From an uncultured Acetatifactor sp. (GTDB taxonomy: Bacteria; Bacillota; Clostridia; Lachnospirales; Lachnospiraceae), in NCBI GenBank assembly GCA_910577185.1, contig CAJTLR010000064.1, positions 1 to 20,535 of the forward strand: DNA of 20,535 nt, written 5' to 3'. How positions within the stretch are numbered: the first letter of the stretch is position 1; each line of letters starts with the position of its first letter. This document shows positions 1-8,031 of this stretch, piece by piece. The position numbers and the translations under genes were made by a program. The notes under the pieces were generated by a model. That model had not been told where the DNA came from and did no database searches. It was given only the letters and a program-made list of their open reading frames with translations.

Positions 1-246
1 GTGCGCATCTTCACAGTAAACCCCCGGCCTTTCAAGCAAGTTGGGGCAGCCTGCTACATGGGGGTTTACAGGTGAAAGTATGGAATCTTGCCTGAGGAAA
101 ACGCGCAGTCCGAATAAGCATTCTTGCTTATTCGGCAAGAGAGCGGTGCGCCAACCCGCGTTCCAGGCGGGTTAGTGCGCATCTTCACAGTAAACCCCCG
201 GCCTTTCAAGCAAGTTGGGGCAGTGCTGCATGGGGGGTTACTGTGA
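1..246. repeat. Duplicated hairpin-forming intergenic repeat
   Basis: A 49-base segment at 1-49 recurs exactly at 175-223. Each copy opens a hairpin. In the first, GTAAACCCCC (16-25) pairs with GGGGGTTTAC (60-69), extended by TTCAC/GTGAA. In the second, TCACAGTAA (185-193) pairs with TTACTGTGA (238-246), with C5/G5 inside. Between the copies lie two more hairpins: an 11-bp perfect stem with a 4-base loop (110-120/125-135), and AACCCGC/GCGGGTT (152-158/167-173). GTGCGC occurs at 1, 146 and 175. No coding frame, transposase or terminal target duplication is visible. This resembles a dispersed palindromic intergenic element of the REP/MITE kind; that class is inferred. The left limit is cut by the window edge. 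Confidence 0.7.
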
Positions 247-253
247 TATCTTT

Positions 254-308
254 TATACTAATGTCCGAATCCTTAAGTGTCTTTACGCAATCCTTAAATA
301 TTCCTTAA
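254..308 (-). promoter_or_regulatory. Tandem direct-repeat operator and possible leftward promoter
   Basis: TCCTTAA occurs at 270-276, 291-297 and 302-308, with a degenerate copy (TCTTTAC) at 280-286. Starts are 10, 11 and 11 bases apart, so the boxes lie on one face of the helix, as OmpR-family regulators usually bind. Read on the minus strand, a promoter-like pair follows: AAGACA (278-283) and TAGTAT (255-260) with a 17-bp spacer. This suggests an activated promoter firing leftward, out of the window. The regulator encoded at 1639-2316 is the natural candidate ligand. That link is inferred. Confidence 0.5.
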
Positions 309-336
309 ATGGGAACAGGCGCCCGGATAACAGGAG

Positions 337-1605
337 TTACCGGTCTTCTGTGCCTGACAGCAGCAGGCGCACGGTGACCTGCAGTCCTGCGGAACCGTTG
401 GAGATGAGCAGTTCTCCCTGCATCCGGCCCATAAAGTAATCGGAGATGAAAAGACCCAGGCCTGCGCCTTCGGTGTTGCGGCTGTTGCTGCCACGTTTGA
501 ATTTTTCCTTCAGCAGGGGCAGTTCCGCCGGGGGAACGCCGCCCCCCGAATCTTCCACGGTGACGGCAAGGAAAGGGCCTTCCCTGCGTATCTCCAGTTT
601 GATTTCCGTATCTGCGTATTTGTAGGAATTGGAGAAAAGATTGTCAAATACCTGCTGCAGACGGAGACGGTCCGCGCGGATCAGGCAGTCCGGCACGGGG
701 GGAATTACTGCCCGGCCCAGATAATCCGAATCCTCCAGGATGGCGGCCAGTTCCCGGGAAGACATGTCCGCGGGGGTCACGGTAAGCTGGCTGAGTTCTT
801 CCAGGGTAGCCGTAAAAAGATTTGTGACCAGGGTATTGATCTGGTCGGCCTTGCGGATGATCTGGGTGTAATTGTTTTTGATTTTTTCGTTGTCGGTGAG
901 ATGAAACCCCACTTCCGACGCAGCCTTGATGCTGGCCACGGGCGTCTTGATATCATGGGACAGCCTGGCCACCAGTTCCTTTTTTCCCGCGTTGGCTTCC
1001 GCCTCTGCCTGTCTGGCATGTTTCAGCTCCGTCCGCATCAGGTCAAAGGCTTCCGTAAAGGGACCGAAAAGGTTCTGTCTGTCCATGGTAAGGGGAATGT
1101 CCAGATTTCCGCCTGCAATGCGCTGGGCAAAGCTTTTCAGCCGGTGAAAAGGCCGGATGACGGCATGGTTCAGGTAAGCGGCATACGCCGCAAGGGCAGC
1201 GCACTGGACTGCCATGGAGGCAAGCAGGACCACAAGGGCCGTCTGCCTCCGGGACCGGAAGGCCCGGGAACTGTCATTGTAAATAATCAGCAGGCCCGAC
1301 GCCTGGTCTTTGCGGATCTCCAGCAGGGTGTCCCGGTGGGCAATGGCGGCATGAATGCTTTCGCTCAGTCCCTCCCTTGTCCGGAACAGTATATTCCGGT
1401 GTTCATCCAGCACCACATAGTCCAGGCCGGTCCGGTTCTGGTGATTTTCCAGATTGTCCCATTGGGCCTGCACCGTGTGCAGCACTTCGTTGACCATAAC
1501 CGTATCCTGGGGATAGTCCGTATCCCCGGCGGCGAAATAGACAAGAACGGCAAATTCCGCAGCAAGAACAAACAATATTATAAATGTAAAAAGACGTAAT
1601 TTCAT
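337..1605 (-). CDS. Membrane sensor histidine kinase (VanS/BceS-like)
   Basis: A 422-residue kinase that phosphorylates its partner regulator from a membrane position. Visible parts in order: TM1 (about 5-25), a short extracellular sensor of about 95 residues, TM2 (about 122-145), HAMP (146-200), a HisKA H-box with LSHDIKTP (phospho-acceptor His217), then a HATPase domain with N-box FDNLFSNSYKY (320-330), G1 box DSGGG (352-356) and G2 box GAGLGL (380-385). All catalytic boxes are intact. The start is set by GAGG about 9 bases upstream. It lies 33 bases downstream of the regulator gene on the same strand, so the two form one operon. The ligand is unknown. Kinases of this type often sit beside ABC exporters, which would lie to the left of the window; that is inference. 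Confidence 0.93.
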   Translation of the reverse strand: MKLRLFTFIILFVLAAEFAVLVYFAAGDTDYPQDTVMVNEVLHTVQAQWDNLENHQNRTGLDYVVLDEHRNILFRTREGLSESIHAAIAHRDTLLEIRKDQASGLLIIYNDSSRAFRSRRQTALVVLLASMAVQCAALAAYAAYLNHAVIRPFHRLKSFAQRIAGGNLDIPLTMDRQNLFGPFTEAFDLMRTELKHARQAEAEANAGKKELVARLSHDIKTPVASIKAASEVGFHLTDNEKIKNNYTQIIRKADQINTLVTNLFTATLEELSQLTVTPADMSSRELAAILEDSDYLGRAVIPPVPDCLIRADRLRLQQVFDNLFSNSYKYADTEIKLEIRREGPFLAVTVEDSGGGVPPAELPLLKEKFKRGSNSRNTEGAGLGLFISDYFMGRMQGELLISNGSAGLQVTVRLLLSGTEDR

Positions 1606-1638
1606 TTAAACTGTGCCTCATTTCCAAAAAATATCCGG

Positions 1639-2316
1639 TCAGGGTGTCACGAACTGATATCCATCTCCCCAGACAGTGATAATGTAGCGGGGATTGCCGG
1701 GCTGTGGTTCGATGGCTTCCCGGATTTTGCGGATGTGTACGTTCAGGGTGCCGTCGCCGGTGAAACGGTCTTCCCAGACCTGTTCAAAAAGTTCCTGCTT
1801 TGGAACCACACGGTTCCGGTTCCGGATCAGATAACACAGCAGCCGGAATTCCAGGGCGGTAAGTCTGACGGGTTTTTCATCCACGGTCACCAGCCTTGCG
1901 TCAAAGTCCACCGTGAGCCTGGCATCGGAATACAGGGGAGCACTGTCGTCCTGACCGTAACGCTTCAGCACGACCTTTACTTTTGCCAGAAGAACGCTCA
2001 GGGAGCATGGCTTCTGGATATAATCATCCCCGCCGATATTCAGCGCTATGATCTTGTCATCATCACTGGTGCGGGCAGAGATAAAGAGAATGGGAATATC
2101 GGTCTGTTCCCGCAGTTGTTTGCATAGGGCAAAACCGCTGCTGTCCCCCAGATTGATGTCCAGAAGCAGAAGGCAGGCCGTGTTTTCCCGGAAAAATTCC
2201 ATGCACTGGGAAGCGTCGTAGGCCACTGCCGTTTTGACCCCGAACAGGTTAAAATACTCGGCCGTACTGTCCGTGAGCATTTTTTCATCATCGATAATCA
2301 GACAATCATATTTCAT
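1639..2316 (-). CDS. OmpR/PhoB-family response regulator
   Basis: A 225-residue two-domain transcription factor. The receiver has the acidic pair DD (9-10), phospho-acceptor Asp53 in LLDINLGD, a Ser/Thr switch (FISART) and the conserved Lys102 in IQKP. The C-terminal winged-helix DNA-binding domain (about 128-225) ends in the typical RKIREAIE...GYQFV motif. The start ATG is preceded by GGGGG. It is the first gene of the operon with the kinase. OmpR-family regulators bind direct repeats about 11 bases apart; such repeats occur at 270-308 just past the kinase gene, a plausible target. No candidate target gene lies inside the window. Confidence 0.95.
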   Translation of the reverse strand: MKYDCLIIDDEKMLTDSTAEYFNLFGVKTAVAYDASQCMEFFRENTACLLLLDINLGDSSGFALCKQLREQTDIPILFISARTSDDDKIIALNIGGDDYIQKPCSLSVLLAKVKVVLKRYGQDDSAPLYSDARLTVDFDARLVTVDEKPVRLTALEFRLLCYLIRNRNRVVPKQELFEQVWEDRFTGDGTLNVHIRKIREAIEPQPGNPRYIITVWGDGYQFVTP

Positions 2317-2381
2317 ATAAAACCCCCATGCCGCCCCGGCGGCTCAAATAAAACGTGTTGTTCACAGATCTTTGTGTCCTT

Positions 2382-2410
2382 ATTATACCCGGACGGAGGG
2401 AAGATGACCA
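2382..2410 (-). promoter_or_regulatory. Sigma-A promoter of the two-component operon
   Basis: On the minus strand a perfect -10 box TATAAT (2382-2387) follows TGGTCA (2405-2410, 4 of 6 to TTGACA) with exactly 17 bases between. It lies about 65 bases upstream of the regulator start codon. The intergenic region 2317-2614 also carries the divergent argS promoter; nothing else is evident in it. Confidence 0.7.
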
Positions 2411-2536
2411 GAGGGTGTTTGCAAAGAGCCGCTGCCAGAAAGCAATTATCAGACACGCACTGGCGGTATGCCGGGGAAAAGGCGGTAACGGTTCAGACAG
2501 CCCCTTGTAAGCCGCGGGAATCCGGGAAAGAAAATA

Positions 2537-2565
2537 TTGCAGAATCCGGGAAATTAGGGTATAGT
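2537..2565 (+). promoter_or_regulatory. Probable argS promoter
   Basis: TTGCAG (2537-2542) and TATAGT (2560-2565) are separated by 17 bases. The -10 box is strong (5 of 6) and the -35 box is weak. The predicted transcript starts about 40 bases before the argS start codon. No T-box motif or tRNA-responsive leader is visible, since the leader is too short. Confidence 0.55.
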
Positions 2566-2614
2566 AAATCAATATAAGACAAAATAACGATAACGAGAGG
2601 AATGAAGGGACAGA

Positions 2615-4381
2615 ATGAAAAAGATACTGGATTTATTGTCTGAGGAAATGGGAAAAGCCTTTGAGGCGGCGGGGTATGATGCCTCCCTGGGGAGGGTTAC
2701 GCTGTCCAACCGCCCCGATCTGTGTGAATATCAGTGCAACGGCGCCATGGCAGGGGCGAAGAAATATAGGAAAGCGCCCATGATGATCGCAGGGGATGTG
2801 GCGGCGCGCCTGTCGGAGAGCGGGGTATTTCAGGAGGCCGCCGCGGTGGCTCCCGGTTTCCTGAACCTGAAAATCTCCGGAGCCTTTCTCCTGGAACAGG
2901 TAAAAAAGATGCGGGAAGAGGCGAAGTTCGGGCTGGAAGCGCCCGATAAACCGAAGAAAATTATGATTGACTACGGCGGGGCAAATGTGGCGAAACCGCT
3001 CCATGTGGGACATCTGCGTCCGGCCATCATCGGAGAGAGCATCAAGAGAATCTGCCGTTATGCGGGAGATGAGTGCATAGGCGATGTGCATCTGGGGGAC
3101 TGGGGAACACCCATAGGACTTGTGATCACGGAACTGCAGGAGCGGAAACCGGATCTGGTCTATTTTGATGAAAATTACCAGGGGGAATATCCCCGGGAGC
3201 TGCCTTTTACGGAGGAAGAGTTTGCGGAGATTTATCCCTTTGCCAGCGCCAGGTCCAAGGAAGAACCGGAATATAAGGCCAGGGCACTGGAGGCCACGCT
3301 GAAGTTCCAGCGCGGTGTGCGGGGGTACCGTGCCCTCTGGAAGCATATTGTGGATGTGTCGAAGGTGGATCTGAAGAAAAATTATGACAGCCTGAATGTG
3401 GAGTTTGACTTGTGGAAGGGAGAAAGCGATGTCAATGACCTGATCCCGGAGATGGTGGCCGGCATGAAGGACAATGGCTATGCCTATATCAGCGACGGCG
3501 CGCTGGTGGTGGATGTGAAGGAGGACACGGACACCAAGGAAGTTCCGCCCTGCATGATTTTAAAATCCGATGGCGCGGCCCTCTACAATACCACGGATCT
3601 TGCCACTATCATGGAACGGATGCGGCTGTACGATCCGGACGAGATTATTTATATAACGGATAAACGTCAGGAATTGTATTTTGAACAGATATTCCGCTGT
3701 GCCCGCAAAACCAGGCTGGTGAAGCCGGAGACGGAACTGAAGTTTCTGGGCCACGGCACCATGAACGGCAGTGACGGCAAACCGTTTAAGACCAGGGACG
3801 GCGGCGTGATGCGGCTGGAGGGCCTGGTGCAGGAGACCAAAAAGGAGATGTACCGCAAAATCCGGGAGGGACGCCAGATGCCGGAGGAAGAGGCCGCGAA
3901 GGTGGCGGAAGTGGTGGCGCTCTCCGCGCTGAAATACGGGGATCTTTCCAACCAGATTGCCAAGGATTATGTGTTCGACATTGACCGGTTCACCTCTTTT
4001 GAGGGAGATACGGGACCTTATATTCTCTACACCATTGTGAGAATCAAGTCCATTCTGAACAAATATCAGGAGCAGGGAGGAAAGCTGGAGGAACAGGCAT
4101 TCCTGGAGGCAGGCAACCTTTCGGAAAAAGAGCTGGAAATGGCCCTGGTGCAGTTCGGCGCCATGATAGAGAGCGCGGCGCAGGAGAAGGCGCCCCACAG
4201 GGTTTGCGCCTATATTTACGACCTGGCCAATGCATTCAACCACTTCTACCATGAGACGAAGATTCTGGCAGAGGAAAACCAGGAAAAGCGCCAAAGCCTT
4301 ATCGCACTGCTTATGCTTACCAGGGATGTGCTGGAGACCTGCATTGACCTTCTGGGATTTTCCGCTCCCGAGAAGATGTAA
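2615..4381 (+). CDS. argS: Arginyl-tRNA synthetase
   Basis: A class I aminoacyl-tRNA synthetase that charges tRNA-Arg with arginine. The 588-residue length is normal for bacterial ArgRS. The N-terminal Add-1 domain carries the YQCNGAMAGAKK segment (39-50). The catalytic core has GGANVAKPLHVGHLR with the HIGH-type motif HVGH at 130-133. The KMSKS loop is the degenerate form usual for ArgRS (KPFKTR, 389-394). The C-terminal DALR anticodon-binding domain (about 460-588) includes YDLANAFNHFYHE. The start is supported by GAAGGGA just upstream. It is divergent from the two-component operon. No terminator is visible in the 94 bases before the next gene, so readthrough is possible. Confidence 0.98.
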   Translation: MKKILDLLSEEMGKAFEAAGYDASLGRVTLSNRPDLCEYQCNGAMAGAKKYRKAPMMIAGDVAARLSESGVFQEAAAVAPGFLNLKISGAFLLEQVKKMREEAKFGLEAPDKPKKIMIDYGGANVAKPLHVGHLRPAIIGESIKRICRYAGDECIGDVHLGDWGTPIGLVITELQERKPDLVYFDENYQGEYPRELPFTEEEFAEIYPFASARSKEEPEYKARALEATLKFQRGVRGYRALWKHIVDVSKVDLKKNYDSLNVEFDLWKGESDVNDLIPEMVAGMKDNGYAYISDGALVVDVKEDTDTKEVPPCMILKSDGAALYNTTDLATIMERMRLYDPDEIIYITDKRQELYFEQIFRCARKTRLVKPETELKFLGHGTMNGSDGKPFKTRDGGVMRLEGLVQETKKEMYRKIREGRQMPEEEAAKVAEVVALSALKYGDLSNQIAKDYVFDIDRFTSFEGDTGPYILYTIVRIKSILNKYQEQGGKLEEQAFLEAGNLSEKELEMALVQFGAMIESAAQEKAPHRVCAYIYDLANAFNHFYHETKILAEENQEKRQSLIALLMLTRDVLETCIDLLGFSAPEKM

Positions 4382-4475
4382 TGCAGACAGAACCAGGATG
4401 AAATAAAGCAATGGAAACAGTCTTGGAGCGGGGTGCTGAAGCGAAGAGACGGAACTAGGATGGAGGAAACAAAGC

Positions 4476-7043
4476 ATGAAAATAGTCATTATCGGCGGTG
4501 TGGCGGCGGGCACGAAGGTAGCCGCCAAGCTGAAGCGTGAAAATCCGGGGGATGAGATCGTCATTTACACCAAAGGAAAAGATATTTCCTATGCGGGATG
4601 CGGCCTTCCCTATTATATCGGGGGCGCCATTGAGACGGAAGGGGAGCTGATTGTCAACACCCCGCAGAAGTTTATGGGACTGACGGGAACCGTGGTACAT
4701 ACGGAAAGCGAAGTTGTGGCGGGGGATCCGGCGGCAAAAACCATTCAGGTACAAAGAGACGCAGTGGAGACGGTGAGCTACGACAAGCTTGTGATCGCGG
4801 TGGGGGCAGAGAGCCTGGTGCCTCCGGTGGAAGGCACGTCCCTTCCCGGCGTCTTCACGGTGCGCAGTCCCCAGGATGCCATAAGCGCCAGAAAATATGC
4901 CGGGGAGAAAAACTGTAAGCGGGCCGTGGTGGTAGGCGGCGGGTTCATTGGCCTGGAAGTGGCCGAAAACCTTATGGCAAGGGGCATTTCCGTGACCGTG
5001 GTGGATATGGCGCCCCAGCTGATGCCCAATATTTTTGACGCGGACATGGCTGATTTTGTGCGGCGCAGGCTCCAGGCAAAGGGAATGCGCATTCTTACGG
5101 GCACGGGACTTTCCGCCATTGGCGGGCAGGATGCGGTGCAGAATGTGCAGACCGGCGCAGGGGTCCTTCCGGCGGACATGGTGATTCTGGCAGCCGGCAT
5201 CCGGCCTGCCACGAAGTTTCTGGAAAACACAGGCCTGGCCATGGAGCGGGGCTGCATTATCACGGATGAATACCAGAGGACGAATCTGCCGGATATCTAT
5301 GCTGCGGGAGACTGCTGTCTGGTAAAGAACCGCATCACCGGAAAGAGACAGTGGTCTGCCATGGGTTCCACTGCCAATATCGCGGGCAGGGCCCTGGCCC
5401 TGAATTTGAGCGGGGAGGAGACTTCCTACCAGGGCTGCCTGGGCACAGGCGTGGTGAAACTGGCCGGCGACCTGAACGGCGCCAGGACGGGACTGACGGA
5501 GGAACAGGCAAAGGCGGCTGGATTTTCCGTGGTTTCCGTTCTCTGCATCACGGATGACAAGGCCCATTATTATCCGGACGCAGGTTTTTTTGCCACCAGA
5601 CTCATCGCCGATGGGGACAGCCACAGACTGCTGGGTATGCAGGTCATCGGAAGCGGAGCGGTGGACAAAATGGCAGATATTGCGGTTGTGGGAATTTCCA
5701 TGGGATGCAGGGCGGAAGACTTTATCACCATGGACTTTGCCTACGCGCCGCCTTTTTCCACGGCCATTCATCCCTTTGCGGCAGCCTGCGGCATTCTGGT
5801 GAACAAGATGAGCGGCAGGCTGGAATCCTTTACCCCCGCGGAATATCTGGCCGGGGCCGGGGCGGACTACAGAGTGGTGGATGCACATCCCGCGCCTGCG
5901 CTGCCCGGGGCAGAGTGGATTGACCTGACAAAGCCCCAGGGCTTTGCGGAGAAACATGCCCGGGATGAAAAACTGCTGCTTGTCTGCGCCAAGGGAAAGA
6001 GAGGGTACCTCACCCAGAACAAACTCCGCGCCCTGGGATTTACGAATACCCGTGTATTAGAGGGCGGCGCTACGTTCAATGTGATCAAAAAGACGCTTCC
6101 CGCAGGTGGAAAACTGCCTCCGGAGGAGATCAGGCGGGTGAAAGGGCTGGGCTGTCTGCAGGATAAACGCTACGGGGATGTGTTCAATGTCCGCGTGATT
6201 ACCAGAAACGGCAAGATCACCACGGAAGAGCACCGCTGCATTGCGGAGGCGGCAGAACGTTTCGGAAGCGGCGAGATCACCATGACCACCCGTCTCACCA
6301 TGGAAATCCAGGGGGTTCGCTATGAAAATATTGATCCCCTGATTGCCTTCCTGGCCGGGCATCATCTGGAGACTGGTGGTACAGGATCTCTGGTGCGCCC
6401 TGTGGTTTCCTGCAAGGGTACCACCTGCCAGTACGGGCTGATGGACACCTTTGACTTAAGCGAGAAGATTCACCAGCGTTTTTACGAGGGATACCATCAT
6501 GTGACGCTGCCCCATAAATTTAAGATTGCCGTGGGGGGCTGTCCCAACAACTGTGTGAAGCCGGATCTGAATGATCTGGGCATTATCGGCCAGAGAGTGC
6601 CGCTGTTTGACTATTCCAAGTGCAGGGGCTGCGGAAAATGCCAGGTGGAAACCTCCTGCCCGGTGAAGGTGGCAAAAGTGGAAGAGGGCATGCTGAAAGT
6701 GGATGGGGATGCCTGCAACGGCTGCGGGCGCTGCAGGGGAAAATGTCCTTTCGGCGTCACGGAGGAATATACCGACGGGTACAGAATTTATATCGGCGGC
6801 AGATGGGGCAAGAAAATTGCCAACGGACGCGCCCTGGACAAACTTTTCACCAGCGAGGAAGAAGTGCTGGATACGGTGGAAAGGGCCATTCTGTTCTTCC
6901 GGGACGAGGGTATCACGGGAGAGCGCTTTGCGGATACGGTAAGCCGTCTGGGATTTGACTATGTGCAGGATAAACTGCTTCATGCAGCCATCGATAAGTC
7001 CGCGGTGCTGGAGAAAACAGTGAAGGGCGGCGCTACCTGCTGA
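4476..7043 (+). CDS. Four-domain fusion: CoA-disulfide reductase, rhodanese, siroheme reductase half, ferredoxin
   Basis: An 855-residue cytoplasmic redox fusion. Residues 1-445: FAD/NAD(P) disulfide reductase of the CoA-disulfide reductase family, with the N-terminal GGVAAGT dinucleotide motif, redox Cys42 in YAGCGLPYY, and a second GGGFIGLE fold near 150-160. Residues 450-545: rhodanese domain with loop CAKGKRG and catalytic Cys504. Residues 560-710: a single nitrite/sulfite-reductase repeat, with siroheme/4Fe-4S cysteines Cys646-X4-Cys651 and Cys689-X3-Cys693 (GCPNNC). Residues 716-757: two 4Fe-4S ferredoxin clusters (C716, 719, 722, 728; C747, 750, 753, 757). The order suggests electron flow from NAD(P)H through FAD and Fe-S to siroheme, with sulfur handed over by the rhodanese. 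GGAGG lies 9 bases before ATG. Substrate (sulfite, nitrite or polysulfide) is not resolved. Confidence 0.9.
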   Translation: MKIVIIGGVAAGTKVAAKLKRENPGDEIVIYTKGKDISYAGCGLPYYIGGAIETEGELIVNTPQKFMGLTGTVVHTESEVVAGDPAAKTIQVQRDAVETVSYDKLVIAVGAESLVPPVEGTSLPGVFTVRSPQDAISARKYAGEKNCKRAVVVGGGFIGLEVAENLMARGISVTVVDMAPQLMPNIFDADMADFVRRRLQAKGMRILTGTGLSAIGGQDAVQNVQTGAGVLPADMVILAAGIRPATKFLENTGLAMERGCIITDEYQRTNLPDIYAAGDCCLVKNRITGKRQWSAMGSTANIAGRALALNLSGEETSYQGCLGTGVVKLAGDLNGARTGLTEEQAKAAGFSVVSVLCITDDKAHYYPDAGFFATRLIADGDSHRLLGMQVIGSGAVDKMADIAVVGISMGCRAEDFITMDFAYAPPFSTAIHPFAAACGILVNKMSGRLESFTPAEYLAGAGADYRVVDAHPAPALPGAEWIDLTKPQGFAEKHARDEKLLLVCAKGKRGYLTQNKLRALGFTNTRVLEGGATFNVIKKTLPAGGKLPPEEIRRVKGLGCLQDKRYGDVFNVRVITRNGKITTEEHRCIAEAAERFGSGEITMTTRLTMEIQGVRYENIDPLIAFLAGHHLETGGTGSLVRPVVSCKGTTCQYGLMDTFDLSEKIHQRFYEGYHHVTLPHKFKIAVGGCPNNCVKPDLNDLGIIGQRVPLFDYSKCRGCGKCQVETSCPVKVAKVEEGMLKVDGDACNGCGRCRGKCPFGVTEEYTDGYRIYIGGRWGKKIANGRALDKLFTSEEEVLDTVERAILFFRDEGITGERFADTVSRLGFDYVQDKLLHAAIDKSAVLEKTVKGGATC

Positions 7044-7071
7044 CAAAAAGCTGCGGAAAGGACTGTGAGTT

Positions 7072-8031
7072 GTGATGAGGGCAGAGAAAAGAAGAAGTAT
7101 ATGGAATTACGGCAGGGTGATTTGTGCGGCGCTGATTTTGGCCTGCGCTGTCCCGGGCTGCGGGAAGGAGACTTCCCGCACCGGGGAGGAGGCATACACT
7201 TTTACCGATGATCTCTCCCGGGAAGTCACGGTTTTCTCCACGGAGAGGGTAGCGGTGCTCCTGGGCAGCTATGCGGATATGTGGATTCTGGCGGGCGGAC
7301 AGGTTTGCGCCGCCCCGGAGGATGCTTTTGATGATTTTGACCTGCCGCTGGCAGAGGATACGGTAAATCTGGGGGAGACCAAGAGACTCAGTCTGGAGCT
7401 GCTGCTCTCCGCGGATCCGGATTTTGTCATCGCCAGCACCAATACAAGCCAGCACCTGGAGTGGCAGCAGTCCCTGGAGGGAGCTGGGATTCCCACGGCG
7501 TACTTTGACGTTTCCGATTTTGAGGATTATCTGCGGGTGCTGAAGATCTGCACCGGAATCACGGGCCGGGAGGAGCGGTATACACAGTACGGAACGTTAA
7601 TACAGGAGCAAATAGATGAAATACTGGACAGAAGGAAGGACGATACGCCGGGCAGCGTCCTGTACATGCGGGCTTCTGCCACCAGCATCCGGGCCAAGGG
7701 CAACAAGGACAATGTGCTGGGGGAGATGCTGGAGCGTTTCGGCTGTGTGAATATTGCGGACACGGAAGACAGCCTTCTGGAAAATTTAAGTGTGGAAAGC
7801 ATTCTGCTGCAGAATCCCGATATCATCCTGATCGTCCAGTCCGGGGACGACATAGAGGGCACAAGGCAGAATGTGGACGCCATGTTCCGGGAAAATCCCC
7901 TGTGGGGAGAACTGGACGCGGTAAAGAACGGCCAGGTGCATATTCTGGACAAACATCTCTATAATCTGAAACCGAATGCCCGCTGGGCAGAGGCCTATGA
8001 AAAGCTGGAGGAGATTTTGTATGCGGAATAA
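7072..8031 (+). CDS. ABC transporter substrate-binding lipoprotein (FecB/BtuF family)
   Basis: A 319-residue extracellular binding protein of the periplasmic-binding family PF01497, which delivers iron-siderophore, heme or corrinoid to a FecCD-type permease. The N terminus has a basic segment, a hydrophobic stretch (about 16-29) and lipobox VPGC (Cys30; Cys25 in ILAC is an alternative). The mature part begins with the family-typical FTDDLSREVTV, followed by the LSLELLLSADPDFVI segment and a C-terminal WAEAYEKLEEIL helix. GTG (7072) and ATG (7075) are adjacent possible starts; GGAAAGGA at 7055-7062 fits GTG slightly better. It starts 28 bases after the redox fusion and overlaps the permease. 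The ligand cannot be told from sequence alone. Confidence 0.9.
   Translation: MMRAEKRRSIWNYGRVICAALILACAVPGCGKETSRTGEEAYTFTDDLSREVTVFSTERVAVLLGSYADMWILAGGQVCAAPEDAFDDFDLPLAEDTVNLGETKRLSLELLLSADPDFVIASTNTSQHLEWQQSLEGAGIPTAYFDVSDFEDYLRVLKICTGITGREERYTQYGTLIQEQIDEILDRRKDDTPGSVLYMRASATSIRAKGNKDNVLGEMLERFGCVNIADTEDSLLENLSVESILLQNPDIILIVQSGDDIEGTRQNVDAMFRENPLWGELDAVKNGQVHILDKHLYNLKPNARWAEAYEKLEEILYAE

Noticed and set aside
1..246. CRISPR array
   Set aside because: There are only two repeat copies, each palindromic over about 65 bases, and the intervening sequence is itself hairpin-rich. No cas genes are present.
901..1599. 232-residue plus-strand open frame
   Set aside because: It lies fully antisense to the sensor kinase gene, whose domains are intact. 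The frame is a composition shadow.
4455..5957. 500-residue minus-strand open frame
   Set aside because: It is antisense to the redox fusion, rich in His/Arg/Gly as expected for a shadow frame, and without recognisable motifs.
7976..8020. Upstream start for the permease
   Set aside because: The added residues repeat the reading of the binding-protein gene end, with no ribosome binding site. GGAGGAGA before ATG 8021 decides the start.
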